Source of the DNA: Hyphomicrobium sp.
GTDB lineage: Bacteria > Pseudomonadota > Alphaproteobacteria > Rhizobiales > Hyphomicrobiaceae
Assembly (NCBI GenBank): GCA_030598645.1
Contig: JAUVPN010000173.1
Coordinates: 1-6,230 of the forward strand
Direction: 5' to 3'
Length of the DNA: 6,230 bases
The notes under the pieces are model-generated. The model was not told where the DNA came from. It searched no databases and saw only the letters and a list, made by a program, of their open reading frames with translations. This document shows, in pieces, positions 1 to 5,850 of this stretch. The translations under genes and the position numbers were made by a program. Numbering within the stretch: the stretch's first letter is position 1; each line of letters opens with the position of its first letter.

Positions 1-60
1 AGAAAGTCAAGCGAAACCGGCAATGCAGCAAGCCCAAAGTTCAAGTGCCTTATTACTTTC

Positions 61-64
61 CTAA
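61..64. repeat. Target-site duplication CTAA, left copy
   Basis: CTAA immediately left of the inferred element end GGGTGCAAATGGCGG. It matches the copy at 464-467 and the YTAR preference of the IS5 group. A four-base match alone is weak; it gains weight from the adjoining inverted repeats and from the restored exporter frame on conceptual excision. Confidence 0.6.
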
Positions 65-79
65 GGGTGCAAATGGCGG
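65..79 (+). repeat. IS terminal inverted repeat, left end
   Basis: GGGTGCAAATGGCGG, read inward. Its TGCAAATGGCGG part matches TGAACAAGGCGG of the other end at 9 of 12 positions, but it is about five bases closer to its terminus, so one end has probably lost or gained bases. The TGCAAAT core is reminiscent of IS5-type ends. Confidence 0.5.
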
Positions 80-443
80 AAATTGAGGATTGTGGTTTCA
101 TCAGGAACCTGATCGTGGTCGAGTTCGAGCCTCGCAAACTGGCGCATCGCGTTGCTGTCGTAGAGTGCTTCCTCCGCGGCCGGATCCGAGATCTGGTACC
201 ATTGTTGCAGAAAATCAATCCGCAACATCACAGCTAGCGGATAAGGCTGGCGGCCATTGCCGGGCTTGGGATAGTGCGGCGCGATCAGGGCCTCAAGCAC
301 TGCCCAGGGCACGACGGCATCCATCTCTCCCAGGAAATTCTCGCGCTTCGTTTGCTTCTTCTTGGCCTGATAGTCCAATGTGGCGAAGCTCAGCTGGCTC
401 ATGTAGACCTCCCGAATCATCGGGGCCAGATCTCACGCCAGTG

Positions 444-463
444 CCGCCTTGTTCAGAGGTTCC
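444..463 (-). repeat. IS terminal inverted repeat, right end
   Basis: Read inward on the minus strand this is GGAACCTCTGAACAAGGCGG, about 42 bases ahead of the transposase ATG. It is the partner of 65-79, with 9 of 12 matches in the core and the shared terminal GG. The position close upstream of the transposase start is as expected for a short IS. Confidence 0.5.
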
Positions 464-467
464 CTAA
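464..467. repeat. Target-site duplication CTAA, right copy
   Basis: CTAA immediately right of the inferred element end (GAGGTTCC on the plus strand). It pairs with 61-64. In minus-strand reading the exporter codons CAT CAT GTT AG run straight into this site, which places the insertion inside the exporter coding region. Confidence 0.6.
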
Positions 468-1142
468 CATGATGGATCTGTCGCCTATGCCGCTCAGACT
501 CGTTCGCTTCGTGCGTGAAAGACTTTATTACTGGGAGCATAGCAATGTTTTCTTCCACGATGGCAACCGAACCAGCGTAAGCCAGGCGCAATTCAGACGT
601 TAGCGGGCGCAAGCGCCGGCCGCCAAATCTCAAAAGGAGACAAAAGAGTGGAATGAGGACCGCAACCAGCCTTGCCAAGAACGCATCGATGCGAAACATG
701 AGCACAACCGCACCCATTTGTCAGCAACAATGGTATAAAGCTAAGCAGTGTACCAGTTATGAAAGTGCTGAGCTGAGCCACCTCATAGGTCATGAGTGCA
801 CAAAGCCTGCAAATGATCGTAAATGCGAATGCGCAGATCGCAGAGGGTCTGCTCCGTGGTTCGGCTAAGTGCATAACCGCTGGTAAACTTCAGCAACGCC
901 TGCGAGGCAAACAGGGCGAGGACTACGAACAGGATCTCACCTACTTCTGAGCCATCCGCGGCTAAAACAATCCCCGCAAAATGTCCACCCAGCCAAGGCA
1001 GTCCAAGCGCAATCGCGGTCTCGATTACGATCGCAGCGCCGCAAAAGATTAGGCTTTTCCGATAGGGAGCGGCGTAACTCAAAAGGATCGTGAGCTTCAA
1101 TGAGCTTGCCAAATCCGCGACGGGCTTACTAAGCCATTCCAT

Positions 1143-1266
1143 GCGAATAGCAGTGCGCAATGATCAACCGAGCATGCAAAGTTGAAGATGGGTCAACGAT
1201 ACGAGATCTTTTTTCTCTCTTGCGCAATGATTTACTATTACGCACCCACTAACTGAGCAGTCAGGC
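1143..1266. other. Intergenic region with an 11-bp direct repeat
   Basis: AT-richer spacer between the exporter start and the small ORF to its right. TGCGCAATGAT occurs at 1154-1164 and again at 1221-1231, 67 bp apart. The second copy also begins an imperfect inverted repeat, GCGCAAT-N8-ATTACGC (six of seven bases pair), at about 1222-1243. This could be an operator region for the former exporter gene, but no clear -35/-10 pair is visible. Confidence 0.3.
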
Positions 1267-1476
1267 GTGCAATCCGTTTTCAAAACCATAACCCTCGAAA
1301 GCGGATGTTCGCTCCTTTCGCTTCTAAAGGCACTTCATGCTTTGAACCCGCGATACTGGAATGATTTTTTACGACCAAAGCTACGCGCTTTGCCGGCAGC
1401 GCCTCACCTCAACGAGAGCCGGGAGGAATTGATTTTAGAGATGTTCATGAGTTTCGCTAGCAGTCTTGGGCGGTGA
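1267..1476 (+). CDS. Doubtful small ORF, 69 aa, unknown
   Basis: An open frame of 69 residues starting at GTG with no Shine-Dalgarno sequence and ending 11 bp before the ugd stop, so it would converge with ugd. I recognise no family. The sequence has leucine- and alanine-rich stretches (SLLSLLKALHALNPRYW and LRPKLRALPAAPHLNESREELILEMF) that could form amphipathic helices, and no signal peptide or membrane segment. The frame is open back to about 1231, so it may also be the tail of a decayed gene. Given the pseudogenes around it, a chance ORF or remnant is more likely than a functional protein. Confidence 0.2.
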   Translation: MQSVFKTITLESGCSLLSLLKALHALNPRYWNDFLRPKLRALPAAPHLNESREELILEMFMSFASSLGR

Positions 1477-1487
1477 TCAACGCAAAC

Positions 1488-2813
1488 CTAAACCCACTTA
1501 GCGTCGCCCACTGGTCGCCCAACGCTCCAGTACCAAAAGCCTGCTGCGGCAGCGTCCTCCGGACGGAATACATTGCGCAAATCGACGAGCGCACCGCCCC
1601 GCATCAACTCGGCAACATGCTTTAAGTCAAGGGCGCGGAATTCATTCCATTCGGTCAGAACGACCAAAACGTCGGCGTCGCGCGCCACGTCCGCCGCACT
1701 ATCGCACCATTGCACGCCCTCGAGGAGCTTTTCGGCATTTTCGCGTCCTTGGGGATCGTAAACTTTGACGATTGCACCTTTGTCGATGAGCGTGGGAATG
1801 ACGACAAGGCTCGGGGCCTCGCGCATGTCGTCGGTGTTGGGCTTAAACGTCACCCCCAACACGCCGATGGTGAGCCCACGCACTTTTCCCCCCGCCGCGC
1901 TCGCGATGCGGTTCACCATGGCAATTTTCCGCTCATCATTGACGGTCTGCACCTGCTCGATGAGCGTGAGCGGAGACTTAAATTCCCGCCCCGTGCGCAC
2001 CAGTGCCGAGACGTCCTTAGGAAAGCACGAGCCACCATAACCGGGACCGGGATGAAGGAACTTGCCACCAATGCGCCCGTCTGAGCCAATGGCCGATGCC
2101 ACTTCCTGAACGTCGGCACCGACATGCTCGCAGAGATCGGCGACTTCATTGATGAAACTGATTTTCATCGCGAGGAAGGCGTTCGCGGCGTATTTTGCAA
2201 GCTCGCCTGACTCTCTTGAGACGAAGATGACCGGCGCTTGGCGGAGCGTGAGCGGCTTGTAGGCGCGCTCCATGACAGCACGCGCGCGCGCGTCGTCGAC
2301 ACCCACCAAAACCCGGTCCGGGTGGGTAAAGTCCCGGATGGCCGAGCCCTCTCGGAGGAATTCTGGATTTGAGCAGACGGAAAATTCGGCGTCAGGCCGC
2401 ACTTCTCGGAGATGGTTTTCGATCTCCCGACTTGTGCCGACGGGAACCGTCGACTTGGTCGTAATGACCGTGTAGCCATCGAGGTGCGGCGCGATCTCCT
2501 CGGCCGCTGTAAACACATAGCGAAGGTCGGCATGGCCGTCTCCTCGCCGCATGGGCGTTCCAACCGCCAAGAAGATCAACTCGGCGTCCTTGACAGCTTC
2601 AGCGAGCTCGCTTGTGAAGCTCAGTCGCCCCGCGGCCCTATTGCGCTCAATGAGGTCGTCGAGACCGGGCTCGTAGATGGGCACCTCTCCGCCATTAAGC
2701 ATGTCGACCTTGGAAGGGTCCTTCTCAACGCACGTCACGCTCCAGCCGAACTCTGAAAAACACGCCGCGGAAACCAAACCAACATAGCCAGCGCCAATCA
2801 TGCATATTTTCAT
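1488..2813 (-). CDS. ugd: UDP-glucose 6-dehydrogenase
   Basis: Cytosolic enzyme that oxidises UDP-glucose to UDP-glucuronate with two NAD+, feeding capsule, exopolysaccharide and LPS-sugar synthesis. At 441 residues it has the normal bacterial length and all three domains. The N-terminal Rossmann fold begins MKICMIGAGYVGLVSAACF (GxGxxG at 7-12) with the acidic NAD-ribose ligand at the end of strand 2 (VEKD, 29-32). STVPVGT lies at 121-127, NPEFLREGSA at 149-158, and the catalytic-lysine segment GELAKYAANAFLA at 203-215 (Lys207). The nucleophile is Cys263 in GPGYGGSCFPKD. The C-terminal UDP-binding domain has LGVTFKPNTDDMREAPS (319-335) and VYDP (351-354). ATG at 2813 is the first residue of the Rossmann strand, so the start is secure. 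It stands alone between two pseudogenes, and no partner polysaccharide gene is visible in the window. No key residue is missing. The symbol follows the family; rkpK, tuaD and udg are synonyms elsewhere. Confidence 0.97.
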   Translation of the reverse strand: MKICMIGAGYVGLVSAACFSEFGWSVTCVEKDPSKVDMLNGGEVPIYEPGLDDLIERNRAAGRLSFTSELAEAVKDAELIFLAVGTPMRRGDGHADLRYVFTAAEEIAPHLDGYTVITTKSTVPVGTSREIENHLREVRPDAEFSVCSNPEFLREGSAIRDFTHPDRVLVGVDDARARAVMERAYKPLTLRQAPVIFVSRESGELAKYAANAFLAMKISFINEVADLCEHVGADVQEVASAIGSDGRIGGKFLHPGPGYGGSCFPKDVSALVRTGREFKSPLTLIEQVQTVNDERKIAMVNRIASAAGGKVRGLTIGVLGVTFKPNTDDMREAPSLVVIPTLIDKGAIVKVYDPQGRENAEKLLEGVQWCDSAADVARDADVLVVLTEWNEFRALDLKHVAELMRGGALVDLRNVFRPEDAAAAGFWYWSVGRPVGDAKWV

Positions 2814-2823
2814 TGCTCTTCTG

Positions 2824-2836
2824 CCAACTCCTTTAG
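2824..2836 (-). promoter_or_regulatory. Ribosome binding site region of ugd
   Basis: Minus-strand CTAAAGGAGTTGG lies upstream of the ugd ATG. The AAGGAG core is an excellent match to the 16S anti-SD, but it is about 13 bases from the ATG, longer than optimal. A weaker GAAGAG sits three bases before the ATG. Together they support the start at 2813. Confidence 0.5.
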
Positions 2837-2851
2837 TTCAGACACTCTGAA
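2837..2851 (-). repeat. Small perfect hairpin in the ugd leader
   Basis: TTCAGA-CAC-TCTGAA: a six-base perfect inverted repeat with a three-base loop, directly upstream of the AAAGGAG of ugd. In the transcript it would form a short stem beside the ribosome binding site. It has no T-tract, so it is not a terminator. It could modulate translation, or be an operator half, or be chance. Confidence 0.3.
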
Positions 2852-3138
2852 GCAGTTATGCTCAGAGGAACACCAACCTGAACAGCAATCGTCGCTCACA
2901 GGGTAAACCCGCCTCTTGGTCCGTCTGCAATTGATGCCAAGACCGTACGGTCGCATCAATGCTGTCGAGATCTCGATACTCTGATGTCCAGCTTCAGCCG
3001 TAAACAGGTAAGGTAACACGCACAACCGTCCGTTCGAAGGGTCCCCAGGAGAACCGCCTATTCACGGCCGCAGCCCAAGTTCTCGCAGATAATCAGTTGT
3101 CACCCGCGCCCACCAAGGGTTTACAAGCGTGTGCCGGA
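2852..3138. other. Gene-free stretch upstream of ugd
   Basis: I see no recognisable gene on either strand. A 71-codon minus-strand frame (3025-2810, TTG start, Cys-rich, no family resemblance) ends in an ATGA overlap with ugd but is probably a chance frame. The ugd promoter should lie here, since ugd is read leftward from 2813, but no confident -35/-10 pair stands out. The right end may hold unrecognisable 5' remnants of the peptide-transporter gene that follows. Confidence 0.4.
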
Positions 3139-3865
3139 ATGCACTTGCAGTGACTGGCTTTTCCAACCGTGCACATCGTGATAGCTACCGCACCGCAACC
3201 ACGGCTGCGTCATGCGGCTTGTTGATCCGGACACAGGCCACATCTGGTTCGACGCTGTTGACTTGGCAAAAGCGAACCGCAGCGACCTCCTTCCCCTAAG
3301 GCGGCGCATCCATATGGTGTTCCACCTTACGGCTCTTTGAACCCTCGCCTTACCGTAATGCGGATGATTGCTCAGGGCCCCATGCTGCACGCCGAATAAG
3401 GAAGCGAAAGCCAGAGCCGTCGAACTTCTGCAGCTTGTTGGCCTCGACGCCTCGGCAGCCGACCGGTATCCGCATGAGTTTTCAGGCGGTCAGCGACAGC
3501 GTATCGGCATCGCGCGTGCCTTGGCTCTGCGCCCCGAGATCCTGGTGGCCGATGAGCCTGTCTCCACGCTCGACGTGTCGGTTCAGGCTCAAGTGCTCCG
3601 GCTCCTGGACGACATCCGTGAGAAGTTCCAGCTGACGATGATTTTTGTCACCCATGATTTGCGCGTGGCCTCCCAGATCTGCTACACGATTGCTGTCATG
3701 CAGAGCGGTAAAGTCGTGGAACTGGGCGCCACGCATGAACTCTTTACGGCCCCGGAGCATGCCTATACTAAGCGGTTGCTCGATGCTGTGCCGGGGCGCG
3801 ACTGGGAGGGGCAACTTGCCAATGCCCGCGACCTTGAAAGCCCGCAAGATTATCTCGATGGATGA
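3139..3865 (+). pseudogene. Broken oligopeptide/dipeptide ABC transporter ATP-binding protein (OppF/DppF-like)
   Basis: This is the remains of the cytosolic ATPase that powers peptide uptake with a binding protein and two permeases. From about 3141 an open frame reads ALAVTGFS and then RDSYRTATT where GESGSGKTT (Walker A) is expected, so the P-loop lysine is lost. From 3215 another frame reads RLVDPDTGHIWFDAVDL and LRRRIHMVF. Near 3323 about 4 bases are missing before PYGSLNPRLTV (Q-loop region) in a third frame. Near 3391-3400 it shifts again. From there to 3865 the sequence is well kept: NKEAKARAVELLQLVGL, signature FSGGQRQRIGIARAL, Walker B and catalytic Glu in EILVADEPVSTLDVSVQAQ, H-loop VTHDL, and the peptide-type tail AYTKRLLDAVPGRDW. 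The usual start and first 30 or so residues are not recognisable. The surviving C-terminal open frame could begin near 3368 but lacks Walker A, so it cannot hydrolyse ATP on its own. No permease or binding-protein gene is adjacent. Confidence 0.9.
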
Positions 3866-4014
3866 CGAACTGCCAATCGCAACCCCTGTGCGATTAACCC
3901 ATTAGTGATATTTCCCCGAATTGTTTGTGTGACGACACGCCTTGTTGCAGAATCGTCAAGTGGAGGACGGGAGGGAACCAACTCCCAGGGGTTGTCATCG
4001 GGGCTCTCTAAACA
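3866..4014. other. Intergenic region before the histidine kinase
   Basis: A 149-bp spacer that must carry the promoter of the two-component cluster if the upstream pseudogene does not supply one. It holds small inverted repeats: GTGT-GACG-ACAC at about 3928-3939 and GGGA-N6-TCCC at 3973-3986. No T-tracted terminator or convincing sigma70 promoter is visible. GGAAC at 3974 resembles the -35 of alphaproteobacterial EcfG promoters but no CGTT follows at the right distance. Confidence 0.3.
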
Positions 4015-5025
4015 GTGAATCATCTATTAGTACGTGCAGAGCGGACGGAGGAAAAATGCGCGCATTTCTTCTACCACGCGCTCGACCTGATGTGCGTCTT
4101 GGGTTTGGACGGACACTTCAAGCGCTTGAACCCAGCATGGAATACCCGTTTGGGAAGAAACCCGGAAGAGCTGCTGGCCAAGCCATTCCTCGACATCGTG
4201 CATCCCAACGACCGCGAGGCGACGCGAGCGCGGCTTGACACGCTTGCCACAGGCGCGAAAGTGATCAACTTTGAAAACCGGTGCTACCACCACAACGGAT
4301 CCTACCGTTGGTTGCGATGGAGCTTGCGACGTGTGCCAAGGCGTGCATGGATCTGCGCCATAGCTCAGAACGTCACCGGGCAGAAGCGACTGGAGAGAGA
4401 GGTCCTCGAGATCCTCGATCAAGAAAGGGCACGCCTGGGCCGGGACCTGCACGACGGGCTGTGCCAGACCTTGGCTGGTATCTCAGCCCTCAGCTCGAAG
4501 CTTTCCAGAAGGCTGGGGGCGAACCGCGATCCATCCGCCTCAGCTGAGGCCACCGAGATCGCCCGATTGCTGAACGATGCCATCACAGAGGCCCGAGACT
4601 TGGCGCGCGGTATCAATCCGGTCGGCCTGGACAAGGCCGGTCTCAACTGGGCGCTAAAAGCCCTGATTCTCAACATCGAGGACCGGTTCCCGGTCTCCTG
4701 TACCTTTTCATCCGATTGCCCCCCCCTTCGCGGTGAGGTTGGGACACACCTCTATCGCATCGCACAGGAAGCTGTGAATAACGCCCTGTGCCACGGAAAA
4801 GGGGATCGGATCGAGATAGCCCTGAGCTCGAAGGACGAGAAGGGCCTCTTGAGCGTGTGTGACAACGGTAAAGGGCTGGCTGAAGTGGGAGGCATGTCAG
4901 GCGGGATCGGGCTTCGCACAATGCACTATCGAGCGCGCCAAATCGGTGGCTCCTTGAAGGTACAACCGCGTGCCTCGTGCAGTGTCGTCGTCACCTGCAC
5001 CTTTCCCTTACCTGCAACACCTTAG
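4015..5025 (+). CDS. Soluble PAS-domain sensor histidine kinase (HisKA_3/NarX-DegS type)
   Basis: 336-residue kinase that should autophosphorylate on His and pass the phosphate to a NarL-type regulator. Residues about 12-122 form a PAS domain (FFYHALDLMCVLGLDGHFKRLNPAW, ...FLDIVHPNDREATRARL, ...YRWLRW, ending with the IAQNVTGQKRLE linker typical of PAS-kinase junctions). The HisKA_3 dimerisation domain follows at about 132-205, with the H-box ERARLGRDLHDGLCQTLAGI and phospho-acceptor His146. The ATP-binding domain covers about 240-332: N-box QEAVNNALCHGKG (Asn255/256), G1 box DNGKGL (283-288) and G2 box GGIGLRTM (296-303). There is no signal peptide or membrane helix, so it senses a cytosolic cue; the PAS ligand cannot be read from sequence. 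The GTG start at 4015 directly follows an in-frame stop (TAA 4009-4011) and lacks a clear Shine-Dalgarno, but the next in-frame Met is inside the PAS domain. The regulator gene follows after 19 bp, an operon-like spacing. Confidence 0.95.
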   Translation: MNHLLVRAERTEEKCAHFFYHALDLMCVLGLDGHFKRLNPAWNTRLGRNPEELLAKPFLDIVHPNDREATRARLDTLATGAKVINFENRCYHHNGSYRWLRWSLRRVPRRAWICAIAQNVTGQKRLEREVLEILDQERARLGRDLHDGLCQTLAGISALSSKLSRRLGANRDPSASAEATEIARLLNDAITEARDLARGINPVGLDKAGLNWALKALILNIEDRFPVSCTFSSDCPPLRGEVGTHLYRIAQEAVNNALCHGKGDRIEIALSSKDEKGLLSVCDNGKGLAEVGGMSGGIGLRTMHYRARQIGGSLKVQPRASCSVVVTCTFPLPATP

Positions 5026-5030
5026 TCCAC

Positions 5031-5035
5031 GGAAG
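5031..5035 (+). promoter_or_regulatory. Ribosome binding site of the first response regulator
   Basis: GGAAG nine bases before ATG 5045. It decides the start at 5045 over the in-frame upstream codon at 4970, which would lie inside the kinase gene and add 25 residues with no counterpart in the family. Confidence 0.55.
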
Positions 5036-5044
5036 CCCCAGCCC

Positions 5045-5731
5045 ATGCCCTCAGAAACAATTGAATTTGGACGCCCGGTCCAGAAGACAATCCTGATCAT
5101 CGACGACCACCCGATACTGCGACTAGGGCTGAGCGCGCTGATCGAGTCCCAGCCGGATCTCACGATTTGCGGGGAAGCTGCCACCTGCAGGGCCGGACTC
5201 GAGGCAATCCGCGAGAACCAGCCGGACCTTGTGATAGTCGACGTAGTCCTCCAAAACGATGACGGCTTGGGCCTGGTCAAGACGATGAAAGGGTGCCATG
5301 CGGAGATTCCGGCACTGGTGCTGTCCATGCATGATGAGCCGGTCTATGCAGAGCGCTCCCTTAGGTTAGGCGCTCGGGGCTATGTCATGAAAAATGAGCT
5401 CGAGGACACCCTGTTGGTCGCAATCCGACAGGTGCTCAATGGCGAGATCTACATGAGCGACAAACTTAAGGCGCGGCTTGCTGCGAAATACGCCAACGGG
5501 CGAAGGCTGGTAACGGATTCGCCCCTTGACGCGCTCAGCAACCGGGAACTGCAAGTGTTTCGACTAATCGGTCAAGGACAAAACACGCGCCAGATTGCAG
5601 TGGCTTTTGCTCGGAGCGTCAAGACGATCGAATCCCATCGTGAGAACATCAAGCAAAAGCTCACGCTTAAGTCCGCCGCAGAGCTGGGGCATCGCGCAAC
5701 CCAATGGGTTGAGACAGGCCGGACGAGTTAG
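5045..5731 (+). CDS. NarL/FixJ-family response regulator, likely partner of the PAS kinase
   Basis: 228-residue transcription regulator. The receiver domain (about 15-130) has the acidic pair Asp20-Asp21 in IIDDHPILR, phospho-acceptor Asp66 in DLVIVDVVL, the switch Ser94 in LVLSMHD and the conserved Lys116 in GYVMKNE, so it looks fully competent. The C-terminal LuxR-type helix-turn-helix (about 163-220) reads LSNRELQVFRLIGQGQNTRQIA, then SVKTIESHRENIKQKL, with the recognition helix at the SVKTIESHR segment. The total length is typical for the family. The gene starts 19 bp after the kinase stop and almost certainly is co-transcribed with it, so the kinase should phosphorylate Asp66 and trigger dimer DNA binding. 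Target genes cannot be told from the window. A paralogue follows at 5851. Confidence 0.96.
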   Translation: MPSETIEFGRPVQKTILIIDDHPILRLGLSALIESQPDLTICGEAATCRAGLEAIRENQPDLVIVDVVLQNDDGLGLVKTMKGCHAEIPALVLSMHDEPVYAERSLRLGARGYVMKNELEDTLLVAIRQVLNGEIYMSDKLKARLAAKYANGRRLVTDSPLDALSNRELQVFRLIGQGQNTRQIAVAFARSVKTIESHRENIKQKLTLKSAAELGHRATQWVETGRTS

Positions 5732-5850
5732 CGACCGCTCATAATGTCCTATCTCATGGGACTTTTCCCCATGGGCAAAAAAGGGTTGCCGCCGTGATGC
5801 TTTGTCGGCTTTGCTGATGCAAGCAGCTAGACCAGTTAAGCAGGCGAACC
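5732..5850. other. Spacer between the two response regulators
   Basis: 119 bp containing the hairpin at 5753-5775 followed by an A-run. No confident promoter is visible. Confidence 0.3.
5753..5775. repeat. Hairpin after the first response regulator
   Basis: CTCATGGG-ACTTTTC-CCCATGGG: a six-base perfect stem (CATGGG/CCCATG) extended by a G-T and a C-G pair, 21 bp after the stop. The plus strand continues with an A-run (CAAAAAAGGG), not a T-run, so it is not a classic intrinsic terminator for the upstream genes. It could protect or attenuate the mRNA between the two regulators or be an operator. Confidence 0.4.

Larger units (their letters stand above)
61..402 (-). pseudogene. IS5-family transposase, N-terminal fragment (113 aa)
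   Basis: The fragment starts at ATG 402 (MSQLSFATLDYQAKKK...), preceded by a good ribosome binding site GGGAGGT six bases upstream; an alternative start at 420 lacks this support. It shows the conserved N-terminal domain of IS5 transposases (DUF772 / InsH N-terminal type): the KRENFLGEMDAVVPW segment, HYPKPGNGRQPYPLAVMLRI, LYDSNAMRQFARL and the hallmark PDETTILNFRHL. The protein ends right after this with His-Pro-stop, so everything that carries the DDE catalytic triad in intact relatives (roughly 300 residues or more) is gone and it cannot be an active transposase. The stop codon TAG lies in the flanking target duplication rather than in the element. A free N-terminal domain might still bind the IS ends if expressed, but this is speculation. 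Confidence 0.9.
65..463 (-). mobile_element. Internally deleted IS5-family element, about 399 bp
   Basis: This is a short remnant of an IS5-family insertion sequence lying inside the ABC exporter pseudogene. It carries only the 5' third of the transposase gene. The ends are imperfect inverted repeats: the left end reads GGGTGCAAATGGCGG inward, and the right end (minus strand) reads GGAACCTCTGAACAAGGCGG, with a shared TG..A.A..GGCGG core. Both ends are flanked by CTAA (61-64 and 464-467), which fits the YTAR target duplication known for the IS5 group. The simplest reading is a once complete element that lost its interior, joining the FRHL coding segment directly to the far terminus. Exact ends are inferred, since the repeats are imperfect and no intact copy is present for comparison. 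It could move only if a full-length relative supplies transposase. Confidence 0.65.
1..1142 (-). pseudogene. Broken ABC exporter (MsbA-like), transmembrane region only, split by an IS5-derived element
   Basis: This is the N-terminal transmembrane part of an ABC exporter, a family that couples ATP hydrolysis to export of lipids, drugs or polysaccharide precursors across the inner membrane. The best start is ATG at 1142 (MEWLSKPVADL...). Residues from about 1130 to 800 encode a typical first half with two hydrophobic helices (FCGAAIVIETAIALGLPWLGG and ILFVVLALFASQALLKF) and the motif LRIRIYDHLQAL. Near 797-802 the frame changes and about 14 family residues are missing. The next frame (TYEVAQLSTFITGTLLSFIPLLLT) shifts again near 714-722 to GAVVLMFRIDAFLARLVAVLIPLF and EENIAMLPVIKSFTHEANESERHRRQIHHV. 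The element at 65-463 then interrupts it. Removing the element and one CTAA copy gives an open frame to base 1 ending GLAALPVSLDF, which resembles the AALGPLVQF segment of exporters. The nucleotide-binding domain would lie beyond the left edge. Family assignment is firm; the substrate is unknown. Confidence 0.85.

Noticed and set aside
90..603. Plus-strand frames across the IS fragment and exporter remnant
   Set aside because: They mirror the transposase and exporter sequences and show low-complexity Arg/Ser/Pro composition.
2281..2292. Alternating CG run of 12 bases
   Set aside because: It encodes part of DDARARAV within ugd and is explained by GC-rich codon use.
1573..2756. Several long plus-strand frames across ugd
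   Set aside because: They are antisense shadows of a clear ugd gene, with no family resemblance.
3974..3995. GGAAC resembling an EcfG general-stress -35 upstream of the kinase
   Set aside because: No CGTT-like -10 occurs 16-17 bases downstream.
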